Source: Alistipes sp.
Lineage (GTDB): Bacteria > Bacteroidota > Bacteroidia > Bacteroidales > Rikenellaceae
Assembly: GCA_009774895.1 (NCBI GenBank)
Contig: VSOO01000010.1
Coordinates: 1-18,397, forward strand
Direction of reading: 5' to 3'
DNA length: 18,397 nt
Part shown: positions 1 to 8,413 of the stretch, piece by piece
Layout: each line of letters starts with the position of its first letter
Position numbering within the stretch: the first letter of the stretch is position 1
Translations under genes and position numbers: made by a program
The notes under the pieces: generated by a model
Seen by the model: the letters and a program-made list of their open reading frames with translations, nothing else
Told to the model about the DNA's origin: nothing
Database searches by the model: none

Positions 1-40
1 CCTGATCGACACCCCCGCCGCACTCCTCGACCTGCTCTGA
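1..40 (+). CDS. C-terminal end of an unidentified gene (partial)
   Basis: A + strand frame enters the window at base 2 and reads LIDTPAALLDLL before a TGA stop at 38-40. Only twelve residues are visible, so neither family nor function can be assigned. A coding tail is plausible because codon third positions are nearly all G or C, as in neighbouring genes, and because the stop is followed by a strong inverted repeat that would suit a terminator between convergent genes. It could equally be a chance open frame. Confidence 0.35.
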   Translation, partial: LIDTPAALLDLL

Positions 41-95
41 TCCGCCTGCCGGAGCGGGCAAACGCCTGCGGCGGACGAAGCCGCCCCTCACGACA

Positions 96-144
96 TGCGT
101 GCGTTCCGCACCGGACCCCGAAAGACCGGTGCGGAACGCACGCA
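96..144. terminator. 19-bp perfect inverted repeat between convergent genes
   Basis: Bases 96-114 and 126-144 are exact reverse complements, separated by an 11-base loop (115-125). The repeat lies 17 bases past the stop of the minus-strand S4 gene and 55 bases past the + strand stop at 40, so it probably ends transcripts from both sides. Neither side has a T-run, so it is not a classical intrinsic terminator. It may instead act as an mRNA 3'-end stabilising hairpin. Confidence 0.6.
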
Positions 145-161
145 GGCTCCGCCGCGGGGCA

Positions 162-557
162 TTACTCCCCGTCGTCGTAGAAAATCCCGTCCATGAGCGA
201 ATCCAGTTCGCGACGCTCCTTCTTCGTCGGGCGCCCCGTGCCGCGGTCGCGCGTCACGAAGACGGTTTCGCGCGGCACGTCGAGTTTGGCCAGCTCCTCC
301 TGCGGGGTGACGTTCACGCAGTACTCCGGCACGTTCTTGGCCGGCTGGCGGCTCGTGACGAGCCCCACCACCCGATAGGAGTAAACCACCTGCTGGCGCC
401 GCACCGTGATGCGGTCGCCGCATTTCACCTCGCGCGAGGGTTTGGCGTAGGCGTCGTTCACAAGCACTTTGTTCGTGCGCACGGCCTCCGCGGCGTCGCT
501 GCGGGTCTTGAAAATCCGCACGGCCCACAGGTATTTGTCGAGTCTTACATCTTCCAT
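162..557 (-). CDS. hslR: S4-domain RNA-binding protein, Hsp15/HslR-like
   Basis: The 131-aa product begins MEDVRLDKYLWAVRIFKTRS and has the S4 RNA-binding fold in residues 3-65: RLDKYLWAVR helix, a TRSDAAEAVRTNKVLVND turn, then KPSREVKCGDRITVR. Length and motif order match Hsp15 (HslR), which in E. coli binds free 50S subunits carrying stalled nascent chains. The tail (100-131) is basic then acidic, with TGRPTKKERRELD as in Bacteroidota homologues. The ATG at 557 is chosen because it starts the S4 domain directly; longer versions run through the end of ftsW in another frame. It sits 29 bases after ftsW on the same strand and is probably co-transcribed, although it has no cell-wall role. murG would usually occupy this place. 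The family call is firm; equivalence to E. coli HslR is inferred. Confidence 0.9.
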   Translation of the reverse strand: MEDVRLDKYLWAVRIFKTRSDAAEAVRTNKVLVNDAYAKPSREVKCGDRITVRRQQVVYSYRVVGLVTSRQPAKNVPEYCVNVTPQEELAKLDVPRETVFVTRDRGTGRPTKKERRELDSLMDGIFYDDGE

Positions 558-586
558 ATTCCAATCCGTTGTCAATGCCGGCCCGT

Positions 587-2038
587 TCAGCGCTCGTAGA
601 GCGTTTCGGCACGGGGCCGGTCGTGCGAATGTTCGTCGTTCTGGCGGCTCACGCTGAGGATCATGCCCAGCGCCATGGCGGTGAAGAGCACCGACGAGCC
701 GCCGCGCGAGATGAGCGGCAGGGTCTGGCCCGTCTCGGGAATCAGATTGACCGTCACCATGATGTGGAGCAGCGCCTGGCACGTGATGAGCAGCGCCAGG
801 CCCAGCACCAGCAGCCCCGGGAATGCGGTGCCGCAGCGACGGAAAATTTCGATCGCCCGGAAGAAAATCCACAGATAGAGCATCAGCAGCGCCACGGCCA
901 GGATCAGACCGTACTCCTCGACGAAGAAGGCGTAGGCGTAGTCGCTCTCGGGGTGGATCATCTCCACGCGCATGGCGCTCTGCCCGGCGCCCTCGCCCAG
1001 GATGCCGCCGTTGTGGATGGCGATCATCGAACGCTCCGTGTCGGTCAGGTGGTCGATGGGCTTGTCCGTCTGCGACTGGGTCCACAGGTGGATCCACGTC
1101 GCCACGCGGCCCTCGGCCGTCTCGCTGCGCCCCAGGTTGAGGGCCATGATGAGCACCACGCCCGCCACGGCCCACGCCACCAGCTTCAGCAGCTCGCCGA
1201 AGCGCACGCGTCCGATGAGCATCATCACCCACGAGGCGGCGAAGACCAGCACGGCCGACGAGGTGTGGGCCGGGAAGATCACGGCGCACGACACTACCAC
1301 CGGCATCAGCACGGGCCATGTTCCCTCGCGCCAGATGCGGCCCTGGGCCGGATCGCTCCACCAGGTCCAGAAGCGCCACGAGGGGACGATGCACAGCTTG
1401 TCGATCTTCGACTGCCGCCCCGCGAGCTGACGCGCCAGGAAGAGCACCGTGGCGACCTTCAGCGCCTCGGAGGGCTGGAACTGGAAGGGTCCGAGCGGAA
1501 TCCAGCGGGCTGCGCCGTTGGTCGTGGCGCCGATGAAGTAGACGGCGATGGTGAGCAGCACGCCGATCAGGTAGGCCGGTTTCGAGAGGTGGTTGTAGAT
1601 GCGGCAGTCGATCTTGTGCACGGCGAGCATGATGCCGAGGCTCACCACGAGAATCATGATCTGCTGGCGCAGGAAGTGCGACGTGCTGCGCACCGTGTGC
1701 GCATCGTAGGCCATCTTGGCCGTAGAGGAGTAGACGACCAGGATGGAGATCACGGCCAGCGCGGCCACGATGATCCACAGCACGCGGTCGCCCGTGAAGA
1801 CCCGGAACGGCGTCGCCCCGGCCTCCTCCTGCGGCTGCTTCGGCGCCTCGGCGTCCCCCGAAGCACCGGCCCGGTGCGCCCCCGCTTCCGAAGCGTCGCG
1901 CTCTGCGGCGTGCGAACCGCTTCGGGCGCTGCCGCCGGCCGTATCGCCCGCACGGGCGCCACGGGCCGCGACGTCCGCAACGGGACCGGACGTCTCCTCC
2001 CAGGGGCAGGGTTCCGGCATATGATCCGTGCTCCGCAT
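587..2038 (-). CDS. ftsW: FtsW, septal SEDS peptidoglycan glycosyltransferase, with a long N-terminal extension
   Basis: This 483-aa polytopic membrane protein belongs to the SEDS family and polymerises lipid II at the division septum in partnership with FtsI. Diagnostic stretches are NGAARWIPLGPFQFQPSE (174-191), HPESDYAYAFFVEEYG (362-377, with the SEDS-conserved Asp at about 366) and NLIPETGQTLPLISRGGSS (431-449). Membrane segments begin at about residue 84. Residues 1-79 are an Ala/Gly/Ser/Glu/Arg-rich, low-complexity cytoplasmic stretch that family members normally lack. The only ATG starts before the membrane domain are residues 1 and 7, so the extension is probably translated. The ATG at 2038 lies three bases past the murD stop, the same spacing as mraY-murD. 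ftsW closes the peptidoglycan part of the cluster; murG does not follow it. Confidence 0.95.
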   Translation of the reverse strand: MRSTDHMPEPCPWEETSGPVADVAARGARAGDTAGGSARSGSHAAERDASEAGAHRAGASGDAEAPKQPQEEAGATPFRVFTGDRVLWIIVAALAVISILVVYSSTAKMAYDAHTVRSTSHFLRQQIMILVVSLGIMLAVHKIDCRIYNHLSKPAYLIGVLLTIAVYFIGATTNGAARWIPLGPFQFQPSEALKVATVLFLARQLAGRQSKIDKLCIVPSWRFWTWWSDPAQGRIWREGTWPVLMPVVVSCAVIFPAHTSSAVLVFAASWVMMLIGRVRFGELLKLVAWAVAGVVLIMALNLGRSETAEGRVATWIHLWTQSQTDKPIDHLTDTERSMIAIHNGGILGEGAGQSAMRVEMIHPESDYAYAFFVEEYGLILAVALLMLYLWIFFRAIEIFRRCGTAFPGLLVLGLALLITCQALLHIMVTVNLIPETGQTLPLISRGGSSVLFTAMALGMILSVSRQNDEHSHDRPRAETLYER

Positions 2039-2041
2039 AGG

Positions 2042-3406
2042 CTATCCCAGGTGTTCGGCCACCCACCGCTTGAACAGCTCGCCGCGCTGTTCGTAGTTTT
2101 TGAACAGGTCGAAGCTGGCGCAGGCGGGCGACAGCAGCACGGCATCGCCCGGACGCACCGCATCGCGTGCCGCCCGCATCGCCTCGTCGAGCGATCCGGT
2201 GGAGATGATCTGCGGCACCACGCCGGTGAACTCGGCGACCAGCTTGGCGTTGTCCGCACCCATGCAGACCAGCGTGCGGACCTTCTGCCGCGCGAACTCC
2301 TTGAGCGGCGCGTAGTCGTTGCCCTTGTCCGTGCCTCCGGCGATCCACACCACCGGACGCGTCATGCTCTCCAGCGCATACCACACCGAATCGACGTTCG
2401 TGGCTTTCGAGTCGTTGATCCACGCCACGCCCCCGTACTCGCCGGCGGGTTCGAGCCGGTGCTCCACGGGGTCGAACGCACAGATCGAGCGGCGCACCTG
2501 CTCCGGCGCCACGCCCGCGGCGAGGGCCGCGAGGGCCGCCGCCATGGCGTTGTAGGCGTTGTGCAGGCCCGCGAGCTTCATCTGCGCCGTGTCGATCTCC
2601 ACCGAGGTATGACCCACGGTCGCCGTGAACTTGCCGTCGCACAGGAAGGCGTCGCCCGCACCGCTCGCCACGGCCGCACGCGCCGCGAAGGGCAGCTCGC
2701 GCATCCGCAGCTCGTGGCGCGGCAGCTGCTCGGCGATTGCCGGATCGTCAGCCGAATAGATGAAGGCGCAGCGCGAGTGCTGGTTCCGCACGATGCGCAT
2801 CTTCGAGTCGGCGTAGTTCTGGAAGCAGTAATCGTAGCGGTCGAGGTGGTCGGGCGTGATGTTGGTCAGCACGGCTACGTCGGCCCGGAAGCGGTACATG
2901 CCGTCGAGCTGGAACGAGCTGATCTCCAGCACATACCAGTCGTAGTCGCCCGTGGCGACCGAGTAGGCGAAGCTCTCGCCGATGTTGCCGCCGAGGGCCG
3001 CGTTGTACCCCGCATCGCGCAGGATGCGGTAGATGAGCGACGTGGTGGTGGTCTTGCCGTTCGACCCCGTGATGCAGATCGTGCGCGCACGGCCGATGTA
3101 GCGGCCCGCGAACTCGATTTCGGAGATTATCGGGATGCCCGCCTCGCGGATGCGGCGCACGACGGGCGCCTTCTCCGGAATGCCGGGCGACTTGACCACC
3201 TCGTCGGCCGCGAGGATGCGCTCCTCGGTGTGGCCGCCCTCCTCGTAGGGCACGGCCCACTCGTCGAGCCGCGCCTTGAAGCGGTCGGCGATGCGGCCGC
3301 TGTCCGACAGGAAGACGTCGAATCCCTTCTTCTTGGCGAGGATCGCCGAGCCGTAGCCGCTGATTCCTCCGCCCAAAACGACGATGCGTTTCATGGTCTT
3401 ACTCAT
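2042..3406 (-). CDS. murD: MurD, UDP-MurNAc-L-alanine:D-glutamate ligase
   Basis: The 454-aa cytoplasmic Mur ligase adds D-glutamate to UDP-MurNAc-L-Ala using ATP. It shows an N-terminal Rossmann-like UDP-binding region (VVLGGGISGYG, 9-19), the ATP P-loop GSNGKTTTT (114-122), the ITPDHLDRY block (183-191), a candidate carbamylated lysine (about K202), GLHNAYNAMAA (280-290), and the C-terminal NDSKATN (331-337) and SPACASFD (426-433) motifs. Length is typical. The start at 3406 lies three bases beyond the mraY stop; an alternative ATG at residue 5 (3394) would also leave the domain intact. It lies between mraY and ftsW in a tightly packed operon, so translational coupling is likely. Confidence 0.97.
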   Translation of the reverse strand: MSKTMKRIVVLGGGISGYGSAILAKKKGFDVFLSDSGRIADRFKARLDEWAVPYEEGGHTEERILAADEVVKSPGIPEKAPVVRRIREAGIPIISEIEFAGRYIGRARTICITGSNGKTTTTSLIYRILRDAGYNAALGGNIGESFAYSVATGDYDWYVLEISSFQLDGMYRFRADVAVLTNITPDHLDRYDYCFQNYADSKMRIVRNQHSRCAFIYSADDPAIAEQLPRHELRMRELPFAARAAVASGAGDAFLCDGKFTATVGHTSVEIDTAQMKLAGLHNAYNAMAAALAALAAGVAPEQVRRSICAFDPVEHRLEPAGEYGGVAWINDSKATNVDSVWYALESMTRPVVWIAGGTDKGNDYAPLKEFARQKVRTLVCMGADNAKLVAEFTGVVPQIISTGSLDEAMRAARDAVRPGDAVLLSPACASFDLFKNYEQRGELFKRWVAEHLG

Positions 3407-3409
3407 TTG

Positions 3410-4654
3410 CTATCTGATTTTCAACGTTACGAGGGTCACGGCCGCGAGCAGCAGCGACACGATCCAGAAGCGCGTGACGATCTTCGTCTCGAAGATGCCG
3501 CGTTTCTGGTAGTGGTGGTGTACGGGCGACATGAGCAGGATGCGCCGGCCCTCGCCGTACTTGCGCTTCGTGTACTTGAAGTAGGAGACCTGCATCATCA
3601 CCGAGAGGCTCTCCACGAGGAAGACGCCGCAGAGCAGGGGCAGCAGCAGCTCCTTGCGGATGCAGAGCGCGAAGACGGCGATGATGCCGCCGATCGAGAG
3701 CGACCCCGTGTCGCCCATGAAGATCTGCGCCGGAAAGGAGTTGTACCACAGGAAGCCGATGAGCGCGCCGGCCGTCGCGGCGGCGAAGACCAGCAGCTCG
3801 CCGCTCTGCGGGATGTACATGATGTTGAGGTAGTCGGCATAGACGATGTGGCCCGAAAGGTAGGCCATGGCCCCCAGCACCACCACGATGGGCACCGACA
3901 CGCCCGTGACCAGTCCGTCGAGGCCGTCGGTGAGGTTGGCGCCGTTCGACACGGCCGTAATCACAAGGATGGCCACCAGCACGTAGAGCAGCCACGCCGC
4001 GGTGTCGTTGCCGCCGGTGAACCAGCTGTAGTCCAGCTCATTGTTCTTGATGAAGGGGATGGTGGTCTGCGTGGTCTTGAGGCTCTCGGAGCTGAGCACC
4101 ACGCGCTGCACGGTGCTGGCCACCACCTCGCCCGAGGGATCGCAGTAGACCGTCTCTACGGGCTGCACGCTCTTCTCGCGCACGACGATCTCCTCCGAAA
4201 TCCACATGGTCGTGCCGACGATCAGGCCCAGGCCCACCTGCCCCACGATCTTGAAGCGCCCCTTGAGGCCCTCCTTGTGGTGGCGGAATACCTTGATGTA
4301 GTCGTCCAGGCCGCCGATCAGCCCCAGCCACATCGTCGATACGAGCATCAGCTGCACGTAGATGTTGTCGAGGCGCCCGAGCAGCAGGATGGGCACCAGA
4401 ATGGCCAGCAGGATGATCACGCCGCCCATGGTCGGCGTGCCGCGCTTCTGGAGCTGGCCCTCCAGCCCGAGGTCGCGGATCTCCTCGCCGATCTGCTTGC
4501 GGCGCAGGAAGTCGATGATCCGGCGGCCGAAGATGATGACGATCAGCAGCGACAGGATGACGGCCGCCGCCGCGCGGAACGAGAGGTACTGGAACATGCC
4601 CGAGCCGGGGATATTCCAATACTGGTCGAGGTAACGGAAAAGATGGTAAAGCAT
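3410..4654 (-). CDS. mraY: MraY, phospho-MurNAc-pentapeptide transferase
   Basis: This 414-aa integral membrane enzyme transfers phospho-MurNAc-pentapeptide from UDP to undecaprenyl phosphate, forming lipid I. Signature blocks are GTPTMGG (72-78), [16 protein letters not shown] (114-129), [12 protein letters not shown] (237-248), [10 protein letters not shown] (314-323) and [10 protein letters not shown] (377-386), covering the catalytic aspartates and the histidine-rich loop. About ten hydrophobic segments are visible. It is some 50 residues longer than E. coli MraY because of a hydrophilic insertion at about residues 155-215 (VREKSVQ to the NNELDYSWF region), as is usual in Bacteroidota as I recall it. 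The ATG at 4654 follows the murE stop by 12 bases. There is no murF between murE and mraY. Confidence 0.97.
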   Translation of the reverse strand: MLYHLFRYLDQYWNIPGSGMFQYLSFRAAAAVILSLLIVIIFGRRIIDFLRRKQIGEEIRDLGLEGQLQKRGTPTMGGVIILLAILVPILLLGRLDNIYVQLMLVSTMWLGLIGGLDDYIKVFRHHKEGLKGRFKIVGQVGLGLIVGTTMWISEEIVVREKSVQPVETVYCDPSGEVVASTVQRVVLSSESLKTTQTTIPFIKNNELDYSWFTGGNDTAAWLLYVLVAILVITAVSNGANLTDGLDGLVTGVSVPIVVVLGAMAYLSGHIVYADYLNIMYIPQSGELLVFAAATAGALIGFLWYNSFPAQIFMGDTGSLSIGGIIAVFALCIRKELLLPLLCGVFLVESLSVMMQVSYFKYTKRKYGEGRRILLMSPVHHHYQKRGIFETKIVTRFWIVSLLLAAVTLVTLKIR

Positions 4655-4666
4655 GGTTTTTTCTCT

Positions 4667-6127
4667 TTATTTGCGTGTGTCGTGCAACGAGGCGAAGCAG
4701 GCTGCGATCTGCTCGCGGTCGTCGAAATGGAGTTTCTCGGTGCCCACGATCTGGTAGGTTTCGTGGCCCTTGCCCGCCAGCAGGATCAGGTCGCCCGGCG
4801 CGGCGAGCATCGCGGCCGTGCGGATGGCCTCGGCACGGTCGGCGATGCGCAGCCAGCGGCCGTCGGCGGCAAGGCCGGCGGTCATCTCGTCGAGGATGGC
4901 CGCCGGGTCCTCGGTGCGGGGGTTGTCCGAGGTGAAGATCGCCGTGTCGGCATGCTTCACGGCGATGTGCGCCATCTCGGGCCGCTTGGTGCGGTCGCGG
5001 TCGCCGCCGCAGCCGCACACCACGAGCATCCGCTGCCCCGGGCGCCGGATCTCGCCCAGCGTCCGCAGCACGTTTTCGAGCGCATCGGGCGTGTGGGCGT
5101 AATCGACCACGGCGGTGGTGCCGTCGTTCGCACGCACGTACTCGAAGCGCCCGTCCACCGGGCGCAGCGTGCTCAGCAGGCGCAGCACCTCCTCCTTCGG
5201 CTGGCCCAGCAGCAGCGCCGCGGCGTAGACCGAGAGCAGGTTGCTCGCATTGAACCGCCCGAGCAGTCCGGCCCACACCTCGCGGCCGTCGATGCGCAGC
5301 AGCATGCCGTCGGCGTGCTGCTCCACGACCTTGCAGCGGAAGTCGGCCGCCGCGCGCAGCGAGAGGGTGCTGACCGCGGCGCGCGTGTTCTGCACCATCA
5401 CCTCGCCGTTGCGGTCGTCGAGGTTCGTGAGGGCGAACGCCCCGCGGGGCAGGGCGTCGAAGAACGACTTCTTGGCCCGCAGGTACTCCGCAAAGGTCTT
5501 ATGGTAGTCGAGGTGGTCGTGCGTGAGGTTGGTGAAGATGCCGCCCGCGAAGTGCAGGCCCCGGATGCGGTCCTGCACGATGGCGTGCGACGAGCACTCC
5601 ATGAAGCAGTAGCCGCACCCCGCATCGACCATCTCGCGCAGCAGGGCGTTGAGACGTATGGCGTCCGGCGTGGTGTGCGTGGCCTCGGTGCGGCGCGCGC
5701 CCACGCAGTAGACGACCGTCGAAATGAGCCCCGCCTCGTAGCCCAGTCCCCGGAACAGCTCGTAGAGGAGCGTGGCCGTGGTGGTCTTGCCGTTGGTGCC
5801 CGTAACGCCCACCAGCTTGAGCTCGCGGCTCGGGTGGCCGTACCACGCCGCGGCCAGGTCGGCCATGGCGGCGTTCGTGTCCTCCACCTCGACGTAGGTC
5901 ACGCCCTCGTGCGGCGCAGCGGGCATGCGCTGGCACACCACGGCTGCGGCGCCGCGCTCCACCGCCATGTCGATGTAGTCGTGTCCGTCGCTCTGCGTGC
6001 CGCAGACCGCGAAGAAGCAGTCGCCCGCCTCCACGCGGCGCGAATCGTAGACCAGGTGCGCCACGGGCCGCTCCGCGGGGCCCTCGATGCGGCGCACAGC
6101 CGTCGTAAGGAATGAAAGGTTTCTCAT
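4667..6127 (-). CDS. murE: MurE, UDP-MurNAc-tripeptide synthetase (meso-diaminopimelate adding)
   Basis: The 486-aa ATP-dependent ligase adds the third amino acid to UDP-MurNAc-L-Ala-D-Glu. Visible motifs are YDSRRVEAGDCFFA (27-40, UDP site), P-loop GVTGTNGKTTT (107-117), TTPDAIRLN (152-160), ECSSHAI (177-183), THDHLDYHKTFAEYLRAKK (202-220, including the candidate carbamylated lysine), RFEYV (327-331), DYAHTPDALENVL (342-354), and GKGHETYQ (452-459). DNPRTEDP (401-408) contains the DNPR signature of enzymes specific for meso-diaminopimelate, so the wall peptide is predicted to contain that residue. The start at 6127 is the first Met and begins the family fold. It lies 18 bases after ftsI and 12 before mraY. 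Confidence 0.97.
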   Translation of the reverse strand: MRNLSFLTTAVRRIEGPAERPVAHLVYDSRRVEAGDCFFAVCGTQSDGHDYIDMAVERGAAAVVCQRMPAAPHEGVTYVEVEDTNAAMADLAAAWYGHPSRELKLVGVTGTNGKTTTATLLYELFRGLGYEAGLISTVVYCVGARRTEATHTTPDAIRLNALLREMVDAGCGYCFMECSSHAIVQDRIRGLHFAGGIFTNLTHDHLDYHKTFAEYLRAKKSFFDALPRGAFALTNLDDRNGEVMVQNTRAAVSTLSLRAAADFRCKVVEQHADGMLLRIDGREVWAGLLGRFNASNLLSVYAAALLLGQPKEEVLRLLSTLRPVDGRFEYVRANDGTTAVVDYAHTPDALENVLRTLGEIRRPGQRMLVVCGCGGDRDRTKRPEMAHIAVKHADTAIFTSDNPRTEDPAAILDEMTAGLAADGRWLRIADRAEAIRTAAMLAAPGDLILLAGKGHETYQIVGTEKLHFDDREQIAACFASLHDTRK

Positions 6128-6145
6128 GTATCGTCTCTCTTTTCG

Positions 6146-8404
6146 TTATTTCAGCGTTATGTGCGCCGCAGCGCCCGCCGCGGCCCGCGACCCCGGTGCG
6201 GGGCTCTGGGTGCGCACCGAACCCCGGCCCGTGAACGACACGCGCAGGCCGCGGCTTTCGAGCAGGAACAGCGCCTCCTTGAGGCCCATGCCCCGCACGT
6301 CGGGCACCGTGTGCAGCTCGTCGGGCAGCAGCTCCACGGTCACCACCGACGCGCTGTCGGTGTGCGTGCGCCCCCATCCCGTGCGGGCGTCGCTCCGCAC
6401 GCGGGGCATGTCCAGGCGGCTCGCCACGCGGCGCACCTGCGCCACGTCGCCCCCTTTCATCCGCACCGGGCGGCAGCGCTCGTCGCTCCGCTCCACGCGG
6501 CCGTGCCAGTCGTGCTCGCGGTTGTAGATGTGGGAGGCCAGGCGCTTGACCACGGGACCCGCGAGGGGGCCGCCGTAGTAGGCCCTGCCGCCCCCGCGGC
6601 GCGTGTGGATGGTCACGAAGATGGTATAGCGGGGCTTCTCGGCCGGCACGTAGGCCGCCATGCTGCCCATGTAGTATCCGTCGGAGTAGCGGATTCCGTC
6701 CTGCGAGAACTGCGCCGTGCCGGTCTTGCCCGCGGCACGGAAGCGCGTCGTGTCGCGGAAGAATCCAGCGCCCGTACCCGTGCGGCACACCTCCTCAAGG
6801 CACTCGCGCACGGTGCGCAGCGTGGAGGGCGAGCAGATGCGGTCCACGAGCACCTCGGGACGGTAGCGGCGGTCGAGCACTCCGTCGCGCCACACCTCGC
6901 GCACGAGGCGCGGCGCCACCATGCGGCCGTCGTTGGCCACCGCGTTGTAGAGCGTGGCCATCTGCATGGGCGTGAGCTCGATCACGTAGCCGAAGCTGAG
7001 GCGTGCGAGCGCCTGGTTCGCACCGCCGATCTTCTTCCAGTCACCCGGGAAGAGCGGAGCACGCTCGCCGTAGGCTTCGAGCCCCACCGTGCGGTCGAGG
7101 TGGAGCGAGCGCAGGAACTCCGAGTAGCGCTCCTTGCGGTCGGCATAGCGCTCGAACACCGCCTCGGCGAAGTAGACGTTCGAGGACTGCGCCACGGCCG
7201 TCTTGAAGTCCATGTCGTTGAATCCCGCGTGAGAGTCCTGCACCCGGGCGCCGCCCACCACGACCGGACGTCCGTTGCCCGTGTCGTAGACCGTCTCGGT
7301 CGGCATGCCCGCATCCTCGATGAGGGCCAGCATCGTCGCCAGCTTGAAGACCGAGCCCAGCTCGGCGCGCTTGGCAATGGCGTAGTTCATGTTCTCGGAG
7401 AACCCGCCGCGGCCGTTGCGGCCGAGGTTGGCCAGCGCCAGCACCTCGCCCGTGGCGACCTCCATGACGATGGCCGTGCCCCACAGGGCGTTCTGCGTGG
7501 TGAGCTGGTGGCGCAGGGCCTTGTCGGCCACGTCCTGGAGGTCGAGGTCGAGCGTCGATACGATGTCGGCGCCGTCCTCCGGGTCCTCGTTGCCGCCCCC
7601 GACCACACGGCCCGAGAAGCCGCGCGCGATGCGCTGCCGCACGGCCTTGCCGTCGCGCCCCGCCAGCTCGTCGCGCCACACGTCCTCGATGCCGTAGTTG
7701 CCCCGGTCGCCCGTGAGGCCGATCGTGCGGCGCGCCAGCTCGCCCTGGGGGTAGATGCGCTGGTCGCGCTGCGCGACGTTGTACACCATGCCCATGTTCC
7801 AGTTCAGTATCGGGTATTTGCGCAGCTCCTGCCACTCGTTGTAGTCCACCTCGCGGGGGAAGATCTTCACGGGCGTATGGTCGCGGATCGTGTCGTAGAT
7901 GCGGCGCGTGACGTACTCCTCGCCCCGCAGTCGGTTGATCAGGCGGGCCAGGAAGCCCTCGGCCCGCAGGTGGGTGGTGTCGCGCCCCCGCACCAGGCGG
8001 TAGCGGCGCTCGTGCTCGGCGCGGAAGAAGCGCCGGTAGGCGTCGGCCGGCTTGTCGCGGAAGAAGGCAGCGAGCAGCTTCGCGAGCGAGTCGCTCTGCT
8101 CGCGGAACAGCTTGACCGAGTCGAGGCCCGGACTGCCGAAGTCCATCTCGGCCTGATAGCGGAACATCGACACGGCCAGCGGCTCGCCCCCGCGCGCGAG
8201 GATCGAGCCCCGCTGCGCGGGCACGGTCTGCTCGGTGAAGATGCGGCTTTCGAGACGCCCGGCGTTGTAGGCCACCTCCGAACTGAAGAGCTGCACCCAC
8301 ACCAGGCGCACGAAGACCGCCGCGCCGACGGCGATGAAGAGCACGTAGAGCATCCGCACGCGCAGCAGGATGTCGCTCTTGATCTTCGATTTCTCCTCCT
8401 TCAT
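6146..8404 (-). CDS. ftsI: FtsI/PBP3-type class B penicillin-binding protein with PASTA domain
   Basis: The 752-aa septal transpeptidase has a short cytoplasmic tail, one membrane helix (about 15-38), a non-catalytic pedestal (about 45-300) with the class B motif PAQRGSILAR (62-71), and a transpeptidase domain. The catalytic triad is SVFK (nucleophile S351, K354), SSN (407-409) and KTGT (560-563). Residues 698-751 (VPDVRGMGLKEALFLLESRG and beyond) form a single PASTA domain, as in other Bacteroidota FtsI proteins. The SxxK context is AELGSVFK rather than the commoner EPGSTFK. It is preceded by the ftsL-like gene (9-base gap) and followed by murE. It is expected to form the septal synthase with FtsW. 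Confidence 0.95.
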   Translation of the reverse strand: MKEEKSKIKSDILLRVRMLYVLFIAVGAAVFVRLVWVQLFSSEVAYNAGRLESRIFTEQTVPAQRGSILARGGEPLAVSMFRYQAEMDFGSPGLDSVKLFREQSDSLAKLLAAFFRDKPADAYRRFFRAEHERRYRLVRGRDTTHLRAEGFLARLINRLRGEEYVTRRIYDTIRDHTPVKIFPREVDYNEWQELRKYPILNWNMGMVYNVAQRDQRIYPQGELARRTIGLTGDRGNYGIEDVWRDELAGRDGKAVRQRIARGFSGRVVGGGNEDPEDGADIVSTLDLDLQDVADKALRHQLTTQNALWGTAIVMEVATGEVLALANLGRNGRGGFSENMNYAIAKRAELGSVFKLATMLALIEDAGMPTETVYDTGNGRPVVVGGARVQDSHAGFNDMDFKTAVAQSSNVYFAEAVFERYADRKERYSEFLRSLHLDRTVGLEAYGERAPLFPGDWKKIGGANQALARLSFGYVIELTPMQMATLYNAVANDGRMVAPRLVREVWRDGVLDRRYRPEVLVDRICSPSTLRTVRECLEEVCRTGTGAGFFRDTTRFRAAGKTGTAQFSQDGIRYSDGYYMGSMAAYVPAEKPRYTIFVTIHTRRGGGRAYYGGPLAGPVVKRLASHIYNREHDWHGRVERSDERCRPVRMKGGDVAQVRRVASRLDMPRVRSDARTGWGRTHTDSASVVTVELLPDELHTVPDVRGMGLKEALFLLESRGLRVSFTGRGSVRTQSPAPGSRAAAGAAAHITLK

Positions 8405-8413
8405 GGTGCGGCG

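Noticed and set aside
569..6115. A 1,848-codon open frame on the + strand opposite ftsW, murD, mraY and murE
   Set aside because: It is antisense to four well-identified genes. Its product is dominated by His, Arg, Ala, Asp and Gln with no domain pattern. High G/C at third codon positions removes stop codons from the opposite strand, which explains the open frame.
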